Shown here: positions 49,386 to 61,321 of the stretch, piece by piece
Layout: every line of letters begins with the position of its first letter
Numbering within the stretch: position 1 is the stretch's first letter
From: Limanda limanda
Taxonomy: Eukaryota; Chordata; Actinopteri; Pleuronectiformes; Pleuronectidae
Reading direction: 5' to 3'
NCBI RefSeq assembly: GCF_963576545.1
Contig: NW_026870561.1
Location: 223,373-287,372, forward strand
DNA: 64,000 bases
The notes under the pieces: model-generated
Database searches by the model: none
Told to the model about the DNA's origin: nothing
What the model saw: only the letters and a program-made list of their open reading frames with translations
Made by a program: the position numbers and the translations under genes

Positions 49386-50029
49386 GTGGGGGTAGAGCCT
49401 ACTTGCAAGTCTCTCCGACCTTCACAAAAAAAGTTATTCAAGAATATCTCCTCAGATTTGGGGGAATTTCGTCGGTCGACCTCTTCCGAAGGTCGTACAA
49501 GCTCGGGGATAGTACCAATCGATCCGCAGGACCCAAATTAGTCCAGATGCAACCACTTTCCAAGTCTCTCCGACCTTCACAAAAAAAGTTATTCAAGAAT
49601 ATCTCTTTCTCCTATGTGCTTTCATCCCTAACCCTAACCCTAACCCTTCCGAAAGTCGGAGAAGCTCAAGGATGGTACCGATCGATGCGCGCAACCCCAT
49701 TTAGTGGGAGTAGAGCCTACTTGCAAGTCTCTCCGACCTTCACAAAAAAAGTTATTCAAGAATATCTCTTTCTCCTATGTGCTTTCATCCCTAACCCTAA
49801 CCCTAACCCTTCCGAAAGTCGGAGAAGCTCAAGGATGGTACCGATCGATGCGCGCAACCCCATTTAGTGGGGGTAGAGCCTACTTGCAAGTCTCTCCGAC
49901 CTTCACAAAAAAAGTTATTCAAGAATATCTCTTTCTCCTATGTGCTTTCATCCCTAACCCTAACCCTAACCCTTCCGAAAGTCGGAGAAGCTCAAGGATG
50001 GTACCGATCGATGCGCGCTACCCCATTTA
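49386..50029 (+). repeat. Truncated module D plus short unit (644 bp)
   Basis: GGATAGTACC long unit, GTGGGAGTAG short unit, then a plain short unit. The third D unit (CCCAATT/CTTCCAAAGG) is missing. The GGGAG unit is followed by CAACCCC instead of CTACCCAATT. Confidence 0.88.
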
Positions 50030-51622
50030 GTGGGGGTAGAGCCTACTTGCAAGTCTCTCCGACCTTCACAAAAAAAGTTATTCAAGAATATCTCCTCAGA
50101 TTTGGGGGAATTTCGTCGGTCGACCTCTTTCGAAGGTCGTACAAGCTCGGGGATGGTACCAATCGATCCGCAGGACCCAAATTAGTCCAGATGCAACCAC
50201 TTTCCAAGTCTCTCCGACCTTCACTAAAAAGTTATTCAAGAATATCTCTTTCTCCTATGTGCTTTCATCCCTAACCCTAACCCTTCCGAAAGTCGGAGAA
50301 GCTCAAGGATGGTACCGATCGATGCGCGCAACCCCATTTAGTGGGGGTAGAGCCTACTTGCAAGTCTCTCCGACCTTCACAAAAAAAGTTATTCAAGAAT
50401 ATCTCTTTCTCCTATGTGCTTTCATCCCTAACCCTAACACTAACCCTTCCGAAAGTCGGAGAAGCTCAAGGATGGTACCGATCGATGCGCGCTACCCCAT
50501 TTAGTGGGGGTAGAGCCTACTTGCAAGTCTCTCCGACCTTCACAAAAAAAGTTATTCAAGAATATCTCCTCAGATTTGGGGGAATTTCGTCGGTCGACCT
50601 CTTCCGAAGGTCGTACAAGCTCGGGGATGGTACCAATCGATCCGCAGGACCCAAATTAGTCCAGATGCAACCACTTTCCAAGTCTCTCCGACCTTCACAA
50701 AAAAAGTAATTCAAGAATATCTCTTTCTCCTATGTGCTTTCATCCCTAACCCTAACCCTTCCGAAAGTCGGAGAAGCTCAAGGATGGTACCGATCGATGC
50801 GCGCAACCCCATTTAGTGGGGGTAGAGCCTACTTGCAAGTCTCTCCGACCTTCACAAAAAAAGTTATTCAAGAATATCTCTTTCTCCTATGTGCTTTCAT
50901 CCCTAACCCTAACCCTAACCCTTCCGAAAGTCGGAGAAGCTCAAGGATGGTACCGATCGATGCGCGCTACCCCATTTAGTGGGGGTAGAGCCTACTTGCA
51001 AGTCTCTCCGACCTTCACAAAAAAAGTTATTCAAGAATATCTCTTTCTCCTATGTGCTTTCATCCCTAACCCTAACCCTAACCCTTCCGAAAGTCGGAGA
51101 AGCTCAAGGATGGTACCGATCGATGCGCGCTACCCCATTTAGTGGGGGTAGAGCCTACTTGCAAGTCTCTCCGACCTTCACAAAAAAAGTTATTCAAGAA
51201 TATCTCCTCAGATTTGGGGGAATTTCGTCGGTCGACCTCTTCCGAAGGTCGTACAAGCTCGGGGATGGTACCAATCGATCTGCAGGACCCAAATTAGTCC
51301 AGATGCAACCACTTTCCAAGTCTCTCCGACCTTCACAAAAAAAGTTATTCAAGAATATCTCTTTCTCCTATGTGCTTTCATCCCTAACCCTAACCCTAAC
51401 CCTTCCGAAAGTCGGAGAAGCTCAAGGATGGTACCGATCGATGCGCGCAACCCCATTTAGTGGGGGTAGAGCCTACTTGCAAGTCTCTCCGACCTTCACA
51501 AAAAAAGTTATTCAAGAATATCTCTTTCTCCTATGTGCTTTCATCCCTAACCCTAACCCTAACCCTTCCGAAAGTCGGAGAAGCTCAAGGATGGTACCGA
51601 TCGATGCGCGCTACCCCATTTA
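50030..51622 (+). repeat. HOR lacking P1 (1,593 bp)
   Basis: It starts at P2 (long 311 with CTTTCGAAGG and CACTAAAAAG) and runs through P8, with GTAATTC in P4 (50708). The length is exactly 1,744 minus 151. A normal three-repeat short unit at 49867 precedes P2 in place of the 151-bp P1. Confidence 0.92.
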
Positions 51623-52421
51623 GTGGGGGTAGAGCCTACTTGCAAGTCTCTCCGACCTTCACAAAAAAAGTTATTCAAGAATATCTCCTCAGATTTGGGG
51701 GAATTTCGTCGGTCGACCTCTTCCGAAGGTCGTACAAGCTCGGGGATAGTACCAATCGATCCGCAGGACCCAAATTAGTCCAGATGCAACCACTTTCCAA
51801 GTCTCTCCGACCTTCACAAAAAAAGTTATTCAAGAATATCTCTTTCTCCTATGTGCTTTCATCCCTAACCCTAACCCTAACCCTTCCGAAAGTCGGAGAA
51901 GCTCAAGGATGGTACCGATCGATGCGCGCAACCCCATTTAGTGGGAGTAGAGCCTACTTGCAAGTCTCTCCGACCTTCACAAAAAAAGTTATTCAAGAAT
52001 ATCTCTTTCTCCTATGTGCTTTCATCCCTAACCCTAACCCTAACCCTTCCGAAAGTCGGAGAAGCTCAAGGATGGTACCGATCGATGCGCGCTACCCAAT
52101 TTAGTGGGGGTAGAGCCTACTTGCAAGTCTCTCCGACCTTCACAAAAAAAGTTATTCAAGGATATCTCCTCAGATTTGGGGGAATTTCGTCGGTCGACCT
52201 CTTCCAAAGGTCGTACAAGCTCGGGGATGGTACCAATCGATCCGCAGGACCCAAATTAGTCCAGATGCAACCACTTTCCAAGTCTCTCCGACCTTCACAA
52301 AAAAAGTTATTCAAGAATATCTCTTTCTCCTATGTGCTTTCATCCCTAACCCTAACCCTAACCCTTCCGAAAGTCGGAGAAGCTCAAGGATGGTACCGAT
52401 CGATGCGCGCTACCCCATTTA
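51623..52421 (+). repeat. Module D, G subtype (799 bp)
   Basis: All three units with GGATAGTACC, GTGGGAGTAG, CAAGGATATC and CTTCCAAAGG. I noticed no private changes. Confidence 0.92.
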
Positions 52422-53377
52422 GTGGGGGTAGAGCCTACTTGCAAGTCTCTCCGACCTTCACAAAAAAAGTTATTCAAGAATATCTCTTTCTCCTATGTGC
52501 TTTCATCCCTAACCCTAACCCTAACCCTTCCGAAAGTCGGAGAAGCTCAAGGATGGTACCGATCGATGCGCGCTACCCCATTTAGTGGGGGTAGAGCCTA
52601 CTTGCAAGTCTCTCCGACCTTCAAAAAAAAAGTTATTCAAGAATATCTCTTTCTCCTATGTGCTTTCATCCCTAACCCTAACCCTAACCCTTCCGAAAGT
52701 CGGAGAAGCTCAAGGATGGTACCGATCGATGCGCGCTACCCCATTTAGTGGGGGTAGAGCCTACTTGCAAGTCTCTCCGACCTTCACAAAAAAAGTTATT
52801 CAAGAATATCTCCTCAGATTTGGGGGAATTTCGTCGGTCGACCTCTTCCGAAGGTCGTACAAGCTCGGGGATGGTACCAATCGATCCGCAGGACCCAAAT
52901 TAGTCCAGATGCAACCACTTTCCAAGTCTCTCCGACCTTCACAAAAAAAGTTATTCAAGAATATCTCTTTCTCCTATGTGCTTTCATCCCTAACCCTAAC
53001 CCTTCCGAAAGTCGGAGAAGCTCAAGGATAGTACCGATCGATGCGCGCTACCCCATTTAGTGGGGGTAGAGCCTACTTGCAAGTCTCTCCGACCTTCACA
53101 AAAAAAGTTATTCAAGAATATCTCCTCAGATTTGGGGGAATTTCGTCGGTCGACCTCTTTCGAAGGTCGTACAAGCTCGGGGATGGTACCAATCGATCCG
53201 CAGGACCCAAATTAGTCCAGATGCAACCACTTTCCAAGTCTCTCCGACCTTCACAAAAAAAGTTATTCAAGAATATCTCTTTCTCCTATGTGCTTTCATC
53301 CCTAACCCTAACCCTAACCCTTCCGAAAGTCGGAGAAGCTCAAGGATAGTACCGATCGATGCGCGCTACCCCATTTA
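52422..53377 (+). repeat. Short, short, long 312, long 318 (956 bp)
   Basis: The start of a G-type tail. The second short unit has TTCAAAAAAAAAG (C to A at 52624), half of the change seen in the A9TG variant, without the inserted T. It could be an intermediate or an independent mutation. Confidence 0.88.
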
Positions 53378-54800
53378 GTGGGGGTAGAGCCTACTTGCAA
53401 GTCTCTCCGACCTTCACAAAAAAAGTTATTCAAGAATATCTCTTTCTCCTATGTGCTTTCATCCCTAACCCTAACCCTAACCCTTCCGAAAGTCGGAGAA
53501 GCTCAAGGATGGTACCGATCGATGCGCGCTACCCCATTTAGTGGGGGTAGAGCCTACTTGCAAGTCTCTCCGACCTTCACAAAAAAAGTTATTCAAGAAT
53601 ATCTCCTCAGATTTGGGGGAATTTCGTCGGTCGACCTCTTCCGAAGGTCGTACAAGCTCGGGGATGGTACCAATCGATCCGCAGGACCCAAATTAGTCCA
53701 GATGCAACCACTTTCCAAGTCTCTCCGACCTTCACAAAAAAAGTTATTCAAGAATATCTCTTTCTCCTATGTGCTTTCATCCCTAACCCTAACCCTAACC
53801 CTTCCGAAAGTCGGAGAAGCTCAAGGATGGTACCGATCGATGCGCGCTACCCCATTTAGTGGGGGTAGAGCCTACTTGCAAGTCTCTCCGACCTTCACAA
53901 AAAAAGTTATTCAAGAATATCTCCTCAGATTTGGGGGAATTTCGTCGGTCGACCTCTTCCGAAGGTCGTACAAGCTCGGGGATGGTACCAATCGATCCGC
54001 AGGACCCAAATTAGTCCAGATGCAACCACTTTCCAAGTCTCTCCGACCTTCACAAAAAAAGTTATTCAAGAATATCTCTTTCTCCTATGTGCTTTCATCC
54101 CTAACCCTAACCCTTCCGAAAGTCGGAGAAGCTCAAGGATGGTACCGATCGATGCGCGCTACCCCATTTAGTGGGGGTAGAGCCTACTTGCAAGTCTCTC
54201 CGACCTTCACAAAAAAAGTTATTCAAGAATATCTCCTCAGATTTGGGGGAATTTCGTCGGTCGACCTCTTCCGAAGGTCGTACAAGCTCGGGGATGGTAC
54301 CAATCGATCCGCAGGACCCAAATTAGTCCAGATGCAACCACTTTCCAAGTCTCTCCGACCTTCACAAAAAAAGTTATTCAAGAATATCTCTTTCTCCTAT
54401 GTGCTTTCATCCCTAACCCTAACCCTTCCGAAAGTCGGAGAAGCTCAAGGATAGTACCGATCGATGCGCGCTACCCCATTTAGTGGGGGTAGAGCCTACT
54501 TGCAAGTCTCTCCGACCTTCACAAAAAAAGTTATTCAAGAATATCTCCTCAGATTTGGGGGAATTTCGTCGGTCGACCTCTTTCGAAGGTCGTACAAGCT
54601 CGGGGATGGTACCAATCGATCCGCAGGACCCAAATTAGTCCAGATGCAACCACTTTCCAAGTCTCTCCGACCTTCACAAAAAAAGTTATTCAAGAATATC
54701 TCTTTCTCCTATGTGCTTTCATCCCTAACCCTAACCCTAACCCTTCCGAAAGTCGGAGAAGCTCAAGGATAGTACCGATCGATGCGCGCTACCCCATTTA
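53378..54800 (+). repeat. 1,423-bp dimer-rich repeat, copy 1
   Basis: Short 163, long 318, long 312, long 312, long 318 with CTTTCGAAGG. Four consecutive dimers keep one frame open for over 350 codons. The third and fourth dimers both end GGATAGTACC, and the next copy begins at 54801. Confidence 0.9.
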
Positions 54801-55911
54801 GTGGGGGTAGAGCCTACTTGCAAGTCTCTCCGACCTTCACAAAAAAAGTTATTCAAGAATATCTCTTTCTCCTATGTGCTTTCATCCCTAACCCTAACCC
54901 TAACCCTTCCGAAAGTCGGAGAAGCTCAAGGATGGTACCGATCGATGCGCGCTACCCCATTTAGTGGGGGTAGAGCCTACTTGCAAGTCTCTCCGACCTT
55001 CACAAAAAAAGTTATTCAAGAATATCTCCTCAGATTTGGGGGAATTTCGTCGGTCGACCTCTTCCGAAGGTCGTACAAGCTCGGGGATGGTACCAATCGA
55101 TCCGCAGGACCCAAATTAGTCCAGATGCAACCACTTTCCAAGTCTCTCCGACCTTCACAAAAAAAGTTATTCAAGAATATCTCTTTCTCCTATGTGCTTT
55201 CATCCCTAACCCTAACCCTAACCCTTCCGAAAGTCGGAGAAGCTCAAGGATGGTACCGATCGATGCGCGCTACCCCATTTAGTGGGGGTAGAGCCTACTT
55301 GCAAGTCTCTCCGACCTTCACAAAAAAAGTTATTCAAGAATATCTCCTCAGATTTGGGGGAATTTCGTCGGTCGACCTCTTCCGAAGGTCGTACAAGCTC
55401 GGGGATGGTACCAATCGATCCGCAGGACCCAAATTAGTCCAGATGCAACCACTTTCCAAGTCTCTCCGACCTTCACAAAAAAAGTTATTCAAGAATATCT
55501 CTTTCTCCTATGTGCTTTCATCCCTAACCCTAACCCTTCCGAAAGTCGGAGAAGCTCAAGGATGGTACCGATCGATGCGCGCTACCCCATTTAGTGGGGG
55601 TAGAGCCTACTTGCAAGTCTCTCCGACCTTCACAAAAAAAGTTATTCAAGAATATCTCCTCAGATTTGGGGGAATTTCGTCGGTCGACCTCTTCCGAAGG
55701 TCGTACAAGCTCGGGGATGGTACCAATCGATCCGCAGGACCCAAATTAGTCCAGATGCAACCACTTTCCAAGTCTCTCCGACCTTCACAAAAAAAGTTAT
55801 TCAAGAATATCTCTTTCTCCTATGTGCTTTCATCCCTAACCCTAACCCTAACCCTTCCGAAAGTCGGAGAAGCTCAAGGATAGTACCGATCGATGCGCGC
55901 TACCCCATTTA
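54801..55911 (+). repeat. 1,423-bp repeat, copy 2 (incomplete, 1,111 bp)
   Basis: Short 163, long 318, long 312, long 318. One 312-bp dimer of copy 1 is missing and the last unit has CTTCCGAAGG rather than CTTTCGAAGG. It matches copy 1 at offset 1,423 for its first three units. Confidence 0.88.
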
Positions 55912-56706
55912 GTGGGGGTAGAGCCTACTTGCAAGTCTCTCCGACCTTCACAAAAAAAGTTATTCAAGAATATCTCTTTCTCCTATGTGCTTTCATCCCT
56001 AACCCTAACCCTTCCGAAAGTCGGAGAAGCTCAAGGATGGTACCGATCGATGCGCGCTACCCAATTTAGTGGGGGTAGAGCCTACTTGCAAGTCTCTCCG
56101 ACCTTCACAAAAAAAGTTATTCAAGAATATCTCCTCAGATTTGGGGGAATTTCGTCGGTCGACCTCTTCCGAAGGTCGTACAAGCTCGGGGATGGTACCA
56201 ATCGATCCGCAGGACCCAAATTAGTCCAGATGCAACCACTTTCCAAGTCTCTCCGACCTTCACAAAAAAAGTTATTCAAGAATATCTCTTTCTCCTATGT
56301 GCTTTCATCCCTAACCCTAACCCTAACCCTTCCGAAAGTCGGAGAAGCTCAAGGATGGTACCGATCGATGCGCGCTACCCCATTTAGTGGGGGTAGAGCC
56401 TACTTGCAAGTCTCTCCGACCTTCACAAAAAAAGTTATTCAAGAATATCTCTTTCTCCTATGTGCTTTCATCCCTAACCCTAACCCTAACCCTTCCGAAA
56501 GTCGGAGAAGCTCAAGGATGGTACCGATCGATGCGCGCTACCCCATTTAGTGGGGGTAGAGCCTACTTGCAAGTCTCTCCGACCTTCACAAAAAAAGTTA
56601 TTCAAGAATATCTCTTTCTCCTATGTGCTTTCATCCCTAACCCTAACCCTTCCGAAAGTCGGAGAAGCTCAAGGATAGTACCGATCGATGCGCGCTACCC
56701 CATTTA
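55912..56706 (+). repeat. Spacer: short 157, long 318, short, short 157
   Basis: The long unit at 56069 is preceded by CTACCCAATTTAG, the marker of the third D unit, but its beta has CTTCCGAAGG instead of CTTCCAAAGG. It is therefore a mosaic of a D-type boundary and a plain dimer. The final 157-bp unit ends GGATAGTACC, as at 42866 and 47485. Confidence 0.87.
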
Positions 56707-58450
56707 GTGGGGGTAGAGCCTACTTGCAAGTCTCTCCGACCTTCACAAAAAAAGTTATTCAAGAATATCTCTTTCTCCTATGTGCTTTCATCCCTAACCC
56801 TTCCGAAAGTCGGAGAAGCTCAAGGATGGTACCGATCGATGCGCGCTACCCCATTTAGTGGGGGTAGAGCCTACTTGCAAGTCTCTCCGACCTTCACAAA
56901 AAAAGTTATTCAAGAATATCTCCTCAGATTTGGGGGAATTTCGTCGGTCGACCTCTTTCGAAGGTCGTACAAGCTCGGGGATGGTACCAATCGATCCGCA
57001 GGACCCAAATTAGTCCAGATGCAACCACTTTCCAAGTCTCTCCGACCTTCACTAAAAAGTTATTCAAGAATATCTCTTTCTCCTATGTGCTTTCATCCCT
57101 AACCCTAACCCTTCCGAAAGTCGGAGAAGCTCAAGGATGGTACCGATCGATGCGCGCAACCCCATTTAGTGGGGGTAGAGCCTACTTGCAAGTCTCTCCG
57201 ACCTTCACAAAAAAAGTTATTCAAGAATATCTCTTTCTCCTATGTGCTTTCATCCCTAACCCTAACACTAACCCTTCCGAAAGTCGGAGAAGCTCAAGGA
57301 TGGTACCGATCGATGCGCGCTACCCCATTTAGTGGGGGTAGAGCCTACTTGCAAGTCTCTCCGACCTTCACAAAAAAAGTTATTCAAGAATATCTCCTCA
57401 GATTTGGGGGAATTTCGTCGGTCGACCTCTTCCGAAGGTCGTACAAGCTCGGGGATGGTACCAATCGATCCGCAGGACCCAAATTAGTCCAGATGCAACC
57501 ACTTTCCAAGTCTCTCCGACCTTCACAAAAAAAGTAATTCAAGAATATCTCTTTCTCCTATGTGCTTTCATCCCTAACCCTAACCCTTCCGAAAGTCGGA
57601 GAAGCTCAAGGATGGTACCGATCGATGCGCGCAACCCCATTTAGTGGGGGTAGAGCCTACTTGCAAGTCTCTCCGACCTTCACAAAAAAAGTTATTCAAG
57701 AATATCTCTTTCTCCTATGTGCTTTCATCCCTAACCCTAACCCTAACCCTTCCGAAAGTCGGAGAAGCTCAAGGATGGTACCGATCGATGCGCGCTACCC
57801 CATTTAGTGGGGGTAGAGCCTACTTGCAAGTCTCTCCGACCTTCACAAAAAAAGTTATTCAAGAATATCTCTTTCTCCTATGTGCTTTCATCCCTAACCC
57901 TAACCCTAACCCTTCCGAAAGTCGGAGAAGCTCAAGGATGGTACCGATCGATGCGCGCTACCCCATTTAGTGGGGGTAGAGCCTACTTGCAAGTCTCTCC
58001 GACCTTCACAAAAAAAGTTATTCAAGAATATCTCCTCAGATTTGGGGGAATTTCGTCGGTCGACCTCTTCCGAAGGTCGTACAAGCTCGGGGATGGTACC
58101 AATCGATCTGCAGGACCCAAATTAGTCCAGATGCAACCACTTTCCAAGTCTCTCCGACCTTCACAAAAAAAGTTATTCAAGAATATCTCTTTCTCCTATG
58201 TGCTTTCATCCCTAACCCTAACCCTAACCCTTCCGAAAGTCGGAGAAGCTCAAGGATGGTACCGATCGATGCGCGCAACCCCATTTAGTGGGGGTAGAGC
58301 CTACTTGCAAGTCTCTCCGACCTTCACAAAAAAAGTTATTCAAGAATATCTCTTTCTCCTATGTGCTTTCATCCCTAACCCTAACCCTAACCCTTCCGAA
58401 AGTCGGAGAAGCTCAAGGATGGTACCGATCGATGCGCGCTACCCCATTTA
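56707..58450 (+). repeat. 1,744-bp HOR, copy 12
   Basis: Complete P1-P8 with GTAATTC in P4 (57536) and CTGCAG in P7 (near 58110). Confidence 0.94.
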
Positions 58451-58929
58451 GTGGGGGTAGAGCCTACTTGCAAGTCTCTCCGACCTTCACAAAAAAAGTT
58501 ATTCAAGAATATCTCCTCAGATTTGGGGGAATTTCGTCGGTCGACCTCTTCCGAAGGTCGTACAAGCTCGGGGATAGTACCAATCGATCCGCAGGACCCA
58601 AATTAGTCCAGATGCAACCACTTTCCAAGTCTCTCCGACCTTCACAAAAAAAGTTATTCAAGAATATCTCTTTCTCCTATGTGCTTTCATCCCTAACCCT
58701 AACCCTAACCCTTCCGAAAGTCGGAGAAGCTCAAGGATGGTACCGATCGATGCGCGCAACCCCATTTAGTGGAGTAGAGCCTACTTGCAAGTCTCTCCGA
58801 CCTTCACAAAAAAGTTATTCAAGAATATCTCTTTCTCCTATGTGCTTTCATCCCTAACCCTAACCCTAACCCTTCCGAAAGTCGGAGAAGCTCAAGGATG
58901 GTACCGATCGATGCGCGCTACCCAATTTA
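58451..58929 (+). repeat. Truncated module D with two 1-base deletions
   Basis: GGATAGTACC long unit, then a short unit of 161 bp starting GTGGAGTAG (a G lost relative to GTGGGAGTAG) with A6 instead of A7 near 58808. Both losses are in homopolymers, like those in the degraded patch. Confidence 0.87.
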
Positions 58930-60522
58930 GTGGGGGTAGAGCCTACTTGCAAGTCTCTCCGACCTTCACAAAAAAAGTTATTCAAGGATATCTCCTCAGA
59001 TTTGGGGGAATTTCGTCGGTCGACCTCTTTCGAAGGTCGTACAAGCTCGGGGATGGTACCAATCGATCCGCAGGACCCAAATTAGTCCAGATGCAACCAC
59101 TTTCCAAGTCTCTCCGACCTTCACTAAAAAGTTATTCAAGAATATCTCTTTCTCCTATGTGCTTTCATCCCTAACCCTAACCCTTCCGAAAGTCGGAGAA
59201 GCTCAAGGATGGTACCGATCGATGCGCGCAACCCCATTTAGTGGGGGTAGAGCCTACTTGCAAGTCTCTCCGACCTTCACAAAAAAAGTTATTCAAGAAT
59301 ATCTCTTTCTCCTATGTGCTTTCATCCCTAACCCTAACACTAACCCTTCCGAAAGTCGGAGAAGCTCAAGGATGGTACCGATCGATGCGCGCTACCCCAT
59401 TTAGTGGGGGTAGAGCCTACTTGCAAGTCTCTCCGACCTTCACAAAAAAAGTTATTCAAGAATATCTCCTCAGATTTGGGGGAATTTCGTCGGTCGACCT
59501 CTTCCGAAGGTCGTACAAGCTCGGGGATGGTACCAATCGATCCGCAGGACCCAAATTAGTCCAGATGCAACCACTTTCCAAGTCTCTCCGACCTTCACAA
59601 AAAAAGTAATTCAAGAATATCTCTTTCTCCTATGTGCTTTCATCCCTAACCCTAACCCTTCCGAAAGTCGGAGAAGCTCAAGGATGGTACCGATCGATGC
59701 GCGCAACCCCATTTAGTGGGGGTAGAGCCTACTTGCAAGTCTCTCCGACCTTCACAAAAAAAGTTATTCAAGAATATCTCTTTCTCCTATGTGCTTTCAT
59801 CCCTAACCCTAACCCTAACCCTTCCGAAAGTCGGAGAAGCTCAAGGATGGTACCGATCGATGCGCGCTACCCCATTTAGTGGGGGTAGAGCCTACTTGCA
59901 AGTCTCTCCGACCTTCACAAAAAAAGTTATTCAAGAATATCTCTTTCTCCTATGTGCTTTCATCCCTAACCCTAACCCTAACCCTTCCGAAAGTCGGAGA
60001 AGCTCAAGGATGGTACCGATCGATGCGCGCTACCCCATTTAGTGGGGGTAGAGCCTACTTGCAAGTCTCTCCGACCTTCACAAAAAAAGTTATTCAAGAA
60101 TATCTCCTCAGATTTGGGGGAATTTCGTCGGTCGACCTCTTCCGAAGGTCGTACAAGCTCGGGGATGGTACCAATCGATCTGCAGGACCCAAATTAGTCC
60201 AGATGCAACCACTTTCCAAGTCTCTCCGACCTTCACAAAAAAAGTTATTCAAGAATATCTCTTTCTCCTATGTGCTTTCATCCCTAACCCTAACCCTAAC
60301 CCTTCCGAAAGTCGGAGAAGCTCAAGGATGGTACCGATCGATGCGCGCAACCCCATTTAGTGGGGGTAGAGCCTACTTGCAAGTCTCTCCGACCTTCACA
60401 AAAAAAGTTATTCAAGAATATCTCTTTCTCCTATGTGCTTTCATCCCTAACCCTAACCCTAACCCTTCCGAAAGTCGGAGAAGCTCAAGGATGGTACCGA
60501 TCGATGCGCGCTACCCCATTTA
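58930..60522 (+). repeat. HOR lacking P1, with chimeric P2 (1,593 bp)
   Basis: The first unit (58930-59240) has the CCCAATT boundary and CAAGGATATC of a G-type D unit. From CTTTCGAAGG to CACTAAAAAG it is HOR P2. The crossover lies between about 58986 and 59030. P3 to P8 follow normally, with GTAATTC in P4 (59608). Confidence 0.92.
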
Positions 60523-61321
60523 GTGGGGGTAGAGCCTACTTGCAAGTCTCTCCGACCTTCACAAAAAAAGTTATTCAAGAATATCTCCTCAGATTTGGGG
60601 GAATTTCGTCGGTCGACCTCTTCCGAAGGTCGTACAAGCTCGGGGATAGTACCAATCGATCCGCAGGACCCAAATTAGTCCAGATGCAACCACTTTCCAA
60701 GTCTCTCCGACCTTCACAAAAAAAGTTATTCAAGAATATCTCTTTCTCCTATGTGCTTTCATCCCTAACCCTAACCCTAACCCTTCCGAAAGTCGGAGAA
60801 GCTCAAGGATGGTACCGATCGATGCGCGCAACCCCATTTAGTGGGAGTAGAGCCTACTTGCAAGTCTCTCCGACCTTCACAAAAAAAGTTATTCAAGAAT
60901 ATCTCTTTCTCCTATGTGCTTTCATCCCTAACCCTAACCCTAACCCTTCCGAAAGTCGGAGAAGCTCAAGGATGGTACCGATCGATGCGCGCTACCCAAT
61001 TTAGTGGGGGTAGAGCCTACTTGCAAGTCTCTCCGACCTTCACAAAAAAAGTTATTCAAGGATATCTCCTCAGATTTGGGGGAATTTCGTCGGTCGACCT
61101 CTTCCAAAGGTCGTACAAGCTCGGGGATGGTACCAATCGATCCGCAGGACCCAAATTAGTCCAGATGCAACCACTTTCCAAGTCTCTCCGACCTTCACAA
61201 AAAAAGTTATTCAAGAATATCTCTTTCTCCTATGTGCTTTCATCCCTAACCCTAACCCTAACCCTTCCGAAAGTCGGAGAAGCTCAAGGATGGTACCGAT
61301 CGATGCGCGCTACCCCATTTA
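60523..61321 (+). repeat. Module D, G subtype (799 bp)
   Basis: Complete, with GGATAGTACC, GTGGGAGTAG, CAAGGATATC and CTTCCAAAGG. Together with the preceding 1,593-bp block it repeats 50030-52421 (offset 8,900). Confidence 0.92.

Larger units (their letters stand above)
40460..49697 (+). repeat. 4,619-bp tandem duplication
   Basis: Unit starts from 40460 to 44604 recur at 45079 to 49223 with a constant offset of 4,619. Shared rare markers are A9TG (40778 and 45397), K-type module D, the 157-bp unit and GTAATTC. The chimeric unit 44767-45078 is the joint between the copies. Confidence 0.9.
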
